From NCBI GenBank assembly GCA_902774175.1, contig CACYHG010000016.1:1-41752 (forward strand): a DNA stretch of 41,752 bases. The letters run 5' to 3'. The notes under the pieces are model-generated. The model was not told the DNA's origin and made no database searches. It saw nothing but the letters and a program-made list of their open reading frames with translations. Below, piece by piece: positions 1-6,205 of the stretch (its first letter is position 1; each line of letters starts with the position of its first letter). A program made the position numbers and the translations under genes. Origin of the DNA: an uncultured Bacteroidota bacterium. Its GTDB lineage: Bacteria; Bacteroidota; Bacteroidia; Bacteroidales; WCHB1-69.

Positions 1-230
1 GCCGGCAAGCACGTCGGAAGGGTAGTGCACGCCCAGATATAGCCGCGAAAAACCCACTCCGGCGGCCCAAATCACGGAGGGGACAACCACATACCATTTC
101 GGATAGCAGAGGCATAGCGATGCTCCTGCAGGTGGTTAAGTATGCGGAAATCCACACCCTGCGCCGGAAGTTCCGTCGCAAACGACAGTCCGAGTATCAG
201 GTACAATGGTAAGGCTGTTCTCAATCGCAT
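1..230 (-). pseudogene. PAP2-family phosphatase remnant, copy 1 (partial, internally deleted)
   Basis: Read on the minus strand from an ATG at 228-230, this gives a signal peptide (MRLRTALPLYLILGLSFA) and the same mature N-terminus as the copy at 2874-3438. After LNHLQEHR it jumps out of frame into the gene's C-terminal third and stops after about 15 codons. In another frame, the stretch from about 116 down to 1 encodes WAAGVGF followed by [16 protein letters not shown], the conserved SRxxxxxHxxxD motif of PAP2 acid phosphatases. The phosphatase core between these parts is deleted. Bases 1-50 match 2988-3037 and bases 117-189 match 3310-3382 exactly. The gene's C-terminal end lies beyond the window edge. 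No TAnnTTTGC box is visible upstream, unlike at copy 2. Confidence 0.75.
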
Positions 231-267
231 AAAACGGTGTTTTTGTGCAAACGAACGGAATACTGCA

Positions 268-512
268 TTACAGTTTTATGCTTTTCCATACAATGAAGTT
301 CACATTTCCGTAGGAGGCGGCAAGCTTCATCTCCCCCCAGGAGGTGAATGGCCGGTCTTGGGTACGGCAGAATCCGTATGAGTCGGCGCGGATGTCTGCG
401 GCCTGAAAAGCCAGGAGCAGTGAGGCGTCGTTGCTGTCGGGGATGCCCACACACAAGGCCGCTCCACGCGTGCCACTGGCACTTGTGACATCTGGCTCTG
501 CAGCTACGGTAT
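268..512 (-). pseudogene. Possible C-terminal remnant of an unidentified gene
   Basis: On the minus strand an open frame runs from the 3' end of the AraC gene to a TAA at 268-270. The readable part includes GTRGAALCVGIPDSNDAS and ends SYGNVNFIVWKSIKL. It has no convincing start codon of its own: the first in-frame candidate is a TTG at about 456, and the frame is also open back into the AraC coding region. It may be the tail of a displaced gene left between the PAP2 remnant and the AraC gene. I do not recognise the family. The stretch also contains a 13-base perfect palindrome (GTGCCACTGGCAC, 470-482). Confidence 0.3.
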
Positions 513-1346
513 TTATCTCAATAATTGCTTTCGGTATCGAAGCGGTGTGGTACCGGTCTGATGTTTGAAGAAGTGAATGAAGGACGATGGGGTGGAAAAG
601 CCAAGGGTATCAGCCACTTCGGCAATGGGCATCTGTGTGTGATGCAATAGCACCTTGGCTTCACGCATCAGGGCTCTATCTATCCATTGAAGAACAGTCA
701 TACCGCTTTCACTCCTCACAAGGGTGCTCAGATGGTTGGGCGAGACGCAGAGGCGTTCGGCGTAGAAGTCGATGGGGTGCTTCTCGCGACCATCCTGACT
801 GAGCAAGTGTATAAATCGGTGCATAAAACCATCGTCACGAGATGCAATGACCTCTGTGTGAAGACTCAGCATATCGAGAATCAAGGCATCGAAGAAATGG
901 ACAATGATATCAGTGAAAACGGTGTTGCGGTTGAATTGCTCAAAAATCATAGCAAGGTATTGCTTCACACGGCTGTAGGCCACGTCGTCGCCCGACAGCA
1001 CGAAACTCTCCGCCTGAACGGCCTGCGATGGCAGCCGACGGAAGATGACAGCACTGGCCACGCTGTTAGCACCGATGTCTGTGGCCATCACCAAGGCGTC
1101 GGGCATCATTACCGCAATGTCGCCCTCCTGCAGACGGTACTCCTCCAAGTCTATCTCCAGCGTCATCTTGCCCTGCTGCACCACCACGACACGGCCGTCA
1201 ACGGCACGATAGGGCTGCCCTTGGCGGAAAAAACCGTTCGCCTGCATACGTGCATTCATCATAATACCGTAGTCACCCGCGTGGCGGTACCCATGGCGCA
1301 CCAGCTCGTTGAGAGCCGTCTGCGCATCAAGGTTGCGTATGTCCAT
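513..1346 (-). CDS. AraC-family transcriptional regulator
   Basis: A 277-residue regulator. The N-terminal part (about 1-150) looks like a cupin-type sensor domain (DGRVVVVQQGKMTLEI, EYRLQEGDIAVMMPDAL). The C-terminal ~100 residues form the AraC double helix-turn-helix: SPNHLSTLVRSESGMTVLQW, then the second helix region AEVADTLGFSTPSSFIHFFK and the family ending TPLRYRKQLLR. I chose the ATG at 1344-1346 (MDIRNLDA). A start 24 codons further upstream would add a hydrophobic, AT-rich stretch in the intergenic region with no resemblance to the family. It is divergent from the lipocalin-like gene at 1523 with a 176-bp shared control region, so it probably regulates that gene. The ligand is unknown. 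Confidence 0.85.
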   Translation of the reverse strand: MDIRNLDAQTALNELVRHGYRHAGDYGIMMNARMQANGFFRQGQPYRAVDGRVVVVQQGKMTLEIDLEEYRLQEGDIAVMMPDALVMATDIGANSVASAVIFRRLPSQAVQAESFVLSGDDVAYSRVKQYLAMIFEQFNRNTVFTDIIVHFFDALILDMLSLHTEVIASRDDGFMHRFIHLLSQDGREKHPIDFYAERLCVSPNHLSTLVRSESGMTVLQWIDRALMREAKVLLHHTQMPIAEVADTLGFSTPSSFIHFFKHQTGTTPLRYRKQLLR

Positions 1347-1459
1347 AGTTATTGCGTTTTGGCTATAATAACGAATAAAAAAATATATTATTATATCTAA
1401 ATCGTAGGATTTCGACATTTTTGCCTTGGATAGCGAGATTTTAGGTCATTTTATGGTAG

Positions 1460-1468
1460 TACTTTTGC
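1460..1468 (+). promoter_or_regulatory. Bacteroidota -7 promoter box for the lipocalin-like gene
   Basis: TACTTTTGC matches the Bacteroidota primary-sigma -7 consensus TAnnTTTG exactly. It lies 54 bp before the ATG at 1523, in the gap shared with the divergent AraC gene. No convincing -33 TTTG is visible at the right distance, which would fit dependence on an activator such as AraC. That last point is inference. Confidence 0.6.
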
Positions 1469-1522
1469 ATTGTGAAATAAAGCATAAGAAGTTTTTTATT
1501 AATCATTTTAAATTAAAAAGTT

Positions 1523-2641
1523 ATGGAAAACAACAGCAATGCAAAAGTGCTTCGCGCACGACTGATGGACCAGCCCGAGGATTTCAAGCGACTCGGCATA
1601 AACCCGGAAACAGTGGAGACTTGGGAGGACGGACGACGCACACGAACCGAGGAAACTGGCAGCGAGGTGTGGTACTTCGACGGCACGATGGACGACGGCA
1701 CCAAGTTCATGGTCGGCTACCGTCCCAAGTCGATGGACGGCATGACCAAGCCGGTCGACTCGCCACATGTGAACATCTACATCAAGAGCCACGCGGGCAA
1801 GGAGTTCCGCGATGACATCGTCTACCCCGCCGCCGAGGGCAGCTTCAGCCGCGAACAATGCGACACCAAGGTGGGTCCCCACTGGTGCCGTGGTGACTTC
1901 AAGCACTACGATCTGCACTTCGAGCCCGTCCACGGAGTGGGTCTCGACCTGCACTACGACGCCCTCACCGAGCCCTTCCGTCAAGGTACCTCGCTGCTGG
2001 CCTTCGGCGACAACGACGAGTTCTACCACACCGACCTCGCCGTGCCCAAGAACCAGGTCAGCGGCCGCCTCTTCTACGACGGCGAGTGGCACGAGGTGAA
2101 GGGCCTCGGCTACCACGACCACCAGTGGATGAACACGATGCACTTCGCCCTCTACCACCACTGGCTGTGGGGCCGTATGTACACCGACCTCTATACCATC
2201 TATATTTACGACTTCGTGGCCGCCCGCCAGTACGGCTACAAGCAGCTGCCTATGTTCGGCCTGATGGACAACAAGACCGGCAAAGTGGTCTTCATGACCG
2301 ATGGCCACTTCGACCTCAAGACGCGTCTGGAACCCGAGGTGCATCAGGGCCGCGAGTTTCCCAAGGAGAGCCACTATGTCTTCACCAACGCTGACGGCTC
2401 GCGTGCCGAGTTCGACGTCGAGTGGGAGGACCAGCTCGAGTTCTGGGACATGTACGAGATGGCCGGCGAAGAGCTGAAGCGCCGCTACGACGCCATCGGC
2501 ATGCGCATGCAGTACTGCCGCTACTACGCCAAAGGCGGTGTCCGCTTCACCCCCGCCGGCGGCACAACCCTTGAGGCTAACGGCGATATGATTTATGAGT
2601 ATGCCTATATGGGTATGCCTGACCCGGCGGCGCACGTCTGA
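1523..2641 (+). CDS. CrtC/AttH-like lipocalin-domain protein
   Basis: A 372-residue protein without a signal peptide. It resembles the hydroxyneurosporene synthase/AttH lipocalin-like family: EVWYFDGTMDDGTKFMVGY near the N-terminus (about 47-65) and the hallmark GLGYHDHQW at about 195-203, with aromatic and His-rich beta strands between. Known members are carotenoid 1,2-hydratases or act on other hydrophobic molecules. No carotenoid genes are visible here, so the substrate is unknown. It is divergent from the AraC gene and followed by a terminator, so it is probably a single-gene unit. Codon use is richer in G and C at third positions than in the genes after 3.6 kb, which hints at a separate origin. 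Confidence 0.75.
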   Translation: MENNSNAKVLRARLMDQPEDFKRLGINPETVETWEDGRRTRTEETGSEVWYFDGTMDDGTKFMVGYRPKSMDGMTKPVDSPHVNIYIKSHAGKEFRDDIVYPAAEGSFSREQCDTKVGPHWCRGDFKHYDLHFEPVHGVGLDLHYDALTEPFRQGTSLLAFGDNDEFYHTDLAVPKNQVSGRLFYDGEWHEVKGLGYHDHQWMNTMHFALYHHWLWGRMYTDLYTIYIYDFVAARQYGYKQLPMFGLMDNKTGKVVFMTDGHFDLKTRLEPEVHQGREFPKESHYVFTNADGSRAEFDVEWEDQLEFWDMYEMAGEELKRRYDAIGMRMQYCRYYAKGGVRFTPAGGTTLEANGDMIYEYAYMGMPDPAAHV

Positions 2642-2658
2642 CATTTTAGAATTGACAA

Positions 2659-2697
2659 TAAAAAAAAACGCTGCTCCATCGGGCGGCGTTTTTTTTC
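2659..2697 (+). terminator. Rho-independent terminator after the lipocalin-like gene
   Basis: An A-tract, a ~10-bp stem (AACGCTGCTC paired with GGGCGGCGTT, two G-U pairs) and an eight-base T-tract. It starts about 18 bp after the stop codon. The flanking A and T tracts could let it work in both directions, but the opposing gene remnant ends near 2874, some distance away. Confidence 0.8.
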
Positions 2698-2873
2698 GAA
2701 AGCGGCGAATGGGTTGTGCAGAGTCGCGGATTATAGCGGCTACAACCACTACCGGTCATTTTGGAGAGTCAGGTGGTGGTGATTATTGTGAATATTATCC
2801 CTATCGTTTGAGCACGGGTGAGCAATTGAATGTGAACGAGTGCCTCGAATTAAGTGAAAACGGGAAGGATAAA

Positions 2874-3438
2874 TTAAAACGAAACCACAACCGGAATGGC
2901 GAAGGCTGTGACCGGTTGCGGGGAATCCTGCCACCAGTTTTTTGAAAGGTTGTAAACCAGCACGGCGGAGGCGGTGCCTATCAGTGCGCCGGCAAGCACG
3001 TCGGAAGGGTAGTGCACGCCCAGATATAGCCGCGAAAGTGTGGCCTGAAGGGAAGGAGTACCCGAACGTGGTGCGGACCGGATGCAGCTCGTCGGGATAT
3101 GTCAGGTAGGGACGGGGACGTTGTACCGTAAACTTCAGGCCTTCCGTCAACAGAAAGGCGGTGGCGAAGGAGAGGCCGGTAACGCAGCCTGCATGCAGCA
3201 TGTCGCGGTTGTCAGCTGCCAATCCTGCAACCGACAGCCCGATGGGAACGGCAGGAGCCAGCACCAGACTGTTTGAAGTCCACGACATGACGTTGTTCAT
3301 TGCAGGGGTGCGATGCTCCTGCAGGTGGTTAAGTATGCGGAAATCCACACCCTGCGCCGGAAGTTCCGTCGCAAACGACAGTACGAGCATCAGGCACAAA
3401 AGAGGGTTTTTCTTTAGGCGTACGGTATGGTTCATCAT
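2874..3438 (-). pseudogene. PAP2-family phosphatase, copy 2 (frameshifted by an internal deletion)
   Basis: The minus-strand product begins with a signal peptide (PLLCLMLVLSFATELPAQ) and membrane-type segments. It then has the first PAP2 motif, LKFTVQRPRP (KxxxxxxRP), and the second, FSYSFPSGHT (PSGH). Directly after PSGHT, at about 3037/3038, the reading frame is lost. The third motif, [16 protein letters not shown], continues in another frame and would have ended at the TAA at 2874-2876. The lost segment must include what copy 1 keeps at 51-116. An apparently intact -7 box lies just upstream. The present frame runs on with unrelated Arg-rich sequence as far as 2749. The ancestral product would be a periplasmic or membrane phosphatase; this copy lacks a properly joined active site. 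Confidence 0.8.
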
Positions 3439-3442
3439 ATTT

Positions 3443-3451
3443 GCAAAGGTA
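3443..3451 (-). promoter_or_regulatory. -7 promoter box of PAP2 copy 2
   Basis: The minus strand reads TACCTTTGC, a full match to TAnnTTTGC, ending 5 bp before the ATG of the broken phosphatase. The promoter seems to have outlived the gene's function. Confidence 0.55.
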
Positions 3452-3568
3452 GGTGAATTTCAGATACGCTCCGCAGGTGAAAGGCATTTTTTTTCAAAAA
3501 AAGCGTGTTTTGTTTTTTTTTGTGGAAAAAATGACATGCCATGTGGGTTTTCGTGTCTGCTTTTTGTT

Positions 3569-3577
3569 TACTTTTGC
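3569..3577 (+). promoter_or_regulatory. -7 promoter box of the first DUF4143 ATPase
   Basis: TACTTTTGC is a perfect Bacteroidota -7 box. Its last three bases overlap the first unit of the 23-bp tandem array. Transcription would be expected to start about 6-8 bases further on, inside unit 1, so the array forms the 5' leader. Confidence 0.7.
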
Positions 3578-3643
3578 GCCAAACTCCCGAACGGAATTGC
3601 GCCAAACTCCCGAACGGAATTGCGCCAAACTCCCGAACGAAAA
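3575..3643 (+). repeat. Three 23-bp tandem repeats in the ATPase leader
   Basis: Units lie at 3575-3597, 3598-3620 and 3621-3643. Units 1 and 2 are identical (they begin TGCGCCAAACTCCCGAACGG). Unit 3 matches for its first 19 bases and then drifts to an A-rich end. The array sits between the -7 box and the ATG at 3659, leaving 15 bases before the start codon. With 23-bp units, each copy gained or lost changes leader length and shifts any upstream frame. There are no unique spacers, so it is not a CRISPR array. A comparable array precedes the second DUF4143 ATPase. Confidence 0.95.
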
Positions 3644-3658
3644 TATAAATATTTAAAT

Positions 3659-4936
3659 ATGAGTGTTATATATAAACAAAGAATTGTTGATAATTTGCTT
3701 GCCCGAAAATTGCAGGGCAAAGGAGCCGTTCTGATAGAGGGTGCGAAATGGTGTGGTAAGACAACGACGGCAGCCCGCATTGCGAAGAGTGTGCTAAAAC
3801 TTGGGGAAATAAATGTGCTTCGTTCAAGCAGACAGTTGGCGGAGATGGATCCGGCTTTACTGTTGCGAGGTGATTCTCCACGACTTATTGACGAATGGCA
3901 GACGATACCGGCATTATGGGACAGTGTACGTTCGGAGGTGGATAACCGTAGCGATTTGGGACAGTTTATTTTGACGGGATCAGCTGTCCCGATAGACAGT
4001 GATGAGATTGAGCATACGGGTACGGGACGTATAGGGAGACTGATAATGCGTCCTATGAGTCTTTTCGAGTCGGGAGAGTCAACCGGTGAGATAAGTCTTG
4101 GAAATCTGTTTGACGAACCGGATCAAATTTTTGCGGAAAACCGTATTGACATAGAACAGTTGGCGTTCTTGGTATGCCGTGGCGGTTGGCCGCAGGCTTC
4201 GCTGCTTGAAGGAGAAATAGCATTGGACCAGGCAATTGACTATTATGATGCTGTGGTTCATTATGATATTCAGCGGGTTGATGGCGTGGAACGGGATACG
4301 GAACGTGTAAAGTTGCTTATGCGGTCGTATGCCCGACATCAGGGTGCGGCTGTGAACTATGGCGTGATTTGTGAGGATATGAAGGTGAATGACAATTCTT
4401 CTCTGAATGATGATACAGTGGCCTCGTATGTGAAGGCACTGAAAAGAATTTTTGTGATTGAGGATATGCCTGCCTGGAATCCTAATTTGCGTTCAAAAAC
4501 GGCAGTGCGTACAAGTGATACGCGCTATTTCACCGATCCTTCGATAGGAGTGGCGGCGTTGGGTATCGGTCCGAAAGATTTTTTGGTAGATATGAAGACA
4601 TTCGGGCTATTTTTTGAAACTATGGCAGTGCGTGACCTCAGGGTGTTTGCGGAAGCCTTGGATGGTACATTGTATCACTATCGGGACAAAAACGGGTTGG
4701 AGTGTGATACTGTACTGCATCGGCGGAATGGCACGTATGGACTGATAGAAATCAAGTTGGGTGGCGAAACACTGGTTGAAGAGGGTGCGAAGAATTTGCT
4801 GGCATTATCTGGTCTGATAGATACGTCGCGTATGCGAAGACCATCATTTATGATGGTGCTGACCGGTACAGGGGCTTATGCCTACCGTCGCAAGGATGGC
4901 GTGTATGTGGTTCCCATCGGGTGCCTGAGAAATTAA
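3659..4936 (+). CDS. AAA ATPase with DUF4143 domain (first copy)
   Basis: A 425-residue protein. Walker A is GAKWCGKT at 28-35 and Walker B is LIDEWQ at 75-80; a sensor-like FILTGS follows near 100. This is the AAA_14 type of P-loop ATPase. The C-terminal half matches the DUF4143 layout and ends with a PD-(D/E)xK nuclease-like pair, D350 and E364-I-K366 (LIEIKLG). Such proteins occur in many copies in Bacteroidota and archaea, and their cellular role is not established. I chose the ATG at 3659-3661. The frame is open much further upstream, but that part covers the repeats, the promoter and the antisense PAP2 remnant. It has its own promoter and stands alone. Nuclease activity is inferred from motifs only. 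Confidence 0.85.
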   Translation: MSVIYKQRIVDNLLARKLQGKGAVLIEGAKWCGKTTTAARIAKSVLKLGEINVLRSSRQLAEMDPALLLRGDSPRLIDEWQTIPALWDSVRSEVDNRSDLGQFILTGSAVPIDSDEIEHTGTGRIGRLIMRPMSLFESGESTGEISLGNLFDEPDQIFAENRIDIEQLAFLVCRGGWPQASLLEGEIALDQAIDYYDAVVHYDIQRVDGVERDTERVKLLMRSYARHQGAAVNYGVICEDMKVNDNSSLNDDTVASYVKALKRIFVIEDMPAWNPNLRSKTAVRTSDTRYFTDPSIGVAALGIGPKDFLVDMKTFGLFFETMAVRDLRVFAEALDGTLYHYRDKNGLECDTVLHRRNGTYGLIEIKLGGETLVEEGAKNLLALSGLIDTSRMRRPSFMMVLTGTGAYAYRRKDGVYVVPIGCLRN

Positions 4937-4970
4937 GGCTGCACAGGATTATGTAGCAGACAGGACTTTA

Positions 4971-6023
4971 TTAATGGCAGTATTGGTAAAATGCCGCATA
5001 AACCAGCTTTCGGTTTTTGTCAAAAACCCATTCGGAAAAGGATTCGGATGCGCTGTTATGCATCCAAATGCAAAAAAACACCACGTGTTCGTCGAAATTA
5101 TCAACGGGACAGCCTGTGTTGACTGACAGATAGGGGAAGACATGTTCCTTCCGGACATGGAATTTGCGGCAGAATTTGTTTGCCGTCATCCTGCCGTTAA
5201 TGTTTACACCTTTATAGACGATATTCACTTCCGGATTTTTCGGAAAATATATGTCCTGCAGGTGAACGGTGTCCCCGCAACGGTTGTATGTCAGCTCATT
5301 TTTCCAATATCTCAGGATTTCACCACAGCATTCCGATTCATATTTGCTGTCAGGGAGACCCAAAATGGCGGTTAGCGAATCAAACGTTGTTTTGGCAGGC
5401 ACTCCATTAATAGTGGCGTTTTGCAATGTAATTACTTCTGTGGATTCCAACCAATCGGGATCACGCAGAAGCACAAGGTTTATGCCTTCCATCCGAATCT
5501 TTCCTTTTTTGTAGTACATCCGCAGTGATTCGGACACTACGCTGTCGTAGCCATTCACATTTCCAACCAAATATACGGATTTCAGCACATAATCCCCTTT
5601 TTCCTCCTTGAATATGAAAAAGGTCGGTTGCACAAAAGTACCAAATTGGTAGCCGTTATAGTAATCGATAATCAGGAATTTTTCCTTATGGATCTGCGTT
5701 TTATAAACGCCCACTATCTGGTCATCCATTGAATAGTTCCGGTAATTCCTACATGCTAAAGAATCAATCATATAGATGTGACCTCCCGATACGAAACAGG
5801 ATCTGTAGGCAGTGTCGGAGGGGGTGAAATACTCCATTGGGGTCGGATTGGTTTTTGCCTCGTATTTCAAATTGGAATCCAGTATCATCACATACAGGCT
5901 GTCATGGTCAATCGTTTTAAATTCTGTGATATATGTATAAGGGAAAGAACAATGTATTTGTTGGGCCGCCAATGTGGTGGTAACCAGCAGAAATAACAGC
6001 GTTGGAAAAAGTGTTTTTTTCAT
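4971..6023 (-). CDS. Secreted protein of unknown function
   Basis: A 350-residue protein with a signal peptide (MKKTLFPTLLFLLVTTTLAAQ, cut after about 20). The mature part is rich in aromatic residues and beta-prone strands, with paired cysteines (SECCGEIL near 232). I see no catalytic motif, lipobox or T9SS sorting tail. It is likely periplasmic or outer-membrane associated. It lies downstream of the 801-residue secreted protein on the same strand, but a 182-bp gap with its own -7 box suggests separate transcription. The ATPase at 3659 converges on it, with only 34 bp between the two stops and no obvious terminator. Confidence 0.65.
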   Translation of the reverse strand: MKKTLFPTLLFLLVTTTLAAQQIHCSFPYTYITEFKTIDHDSLYVMILDSNLKYEAKTNPTPMEYFTPSDTAYRSCFVSGGHIYMIDSLACRNYRNYSMDDQIVGVYKTQIHKEKFLIIDYYNGYQFGTFVQPTFFIFKEEKGDYVLKSVYLVGNVNGYDSVVSESLRMYYKKGKIRMEGINLVLLRDPDWLESTEVITLQNATINGVPAKTTFDSLTAILGLPDSKYESECCGEILRYWKNELTYNRCGDTVHLQDIYFPKNPEVNIVYKGVNINGRMTANKFCRKFHVRKEHVFPYLSVNTGCPVDNFDEHVVFFCIWMHNSASESFSEWVFDKNRKLVYAAFYQYCH

Positions 6024-6156
6024 TTTGTGTGCTTATGTGAATGATTTATAGATTAATTCTTACCCTCCTACAAGTTCCTATTTCCTTCGCACTTTCAATG
6101 ATGGCAAGCTCATCTTCAAATAGAAACATTTTCGTTTTATAACTCTGTTACAAATT

Positions 6157-6165
6157 GCAAAGGTA
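6157..6165 (-). promoter_or_regulatory. -7 promoter box for the gene at 4971-6023
   Basis: The minus strand reads TACCTTTGC, matching TAnnTTTGC. It lies about 134 bp upstream of the ATG at 6023, giving a long leader. The rest of 6024-6205 shows only AT-rich sequence. Confidence 0.5.
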
Positions 6166-6205
6166 ATCAAAAAACGGATTCGTATGTCTGGAGCCGGTTG
6201 GAAAA

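Noticed and set aside
1508..2749. A 413-codon open frame antisense to the lipocalin-like gene
   Set aside because: Val/Leu/His-rich composition typical of the reverse complement of a GC-rich gene; the forward frame has the conserved motifs and a promoter.
2749..2873. Coding continuation of PAP2 copy 2 to 2749
   Set aside because: This is the out-of-frame product after the internal deletion (Arg- and His-rich, no motif). The ancestral frame stops at 2874-2876.
3575..3643. CRISPR array
   Set aside because: Units are directly adjacent with no unique spacers, and no cas genes are visible. The same holds for 18714-18801.
3161..3658. N-terminal extension of the first DUF4143 ATPase to an ATG at 3161
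   Set aside because: It would run through the antisense PAP2 remnant, the promoter and the repeat array; the family's N-terminus begins at the ATG at 3659.
5078..5091. Possible parS site around CACGTG (5082-5087)
   Set aside because: Only the six-base core matches; the flanks do not fit the TGTTTCACGTGAAACA-type consensus, and it lies inside a coding region far from parAB.
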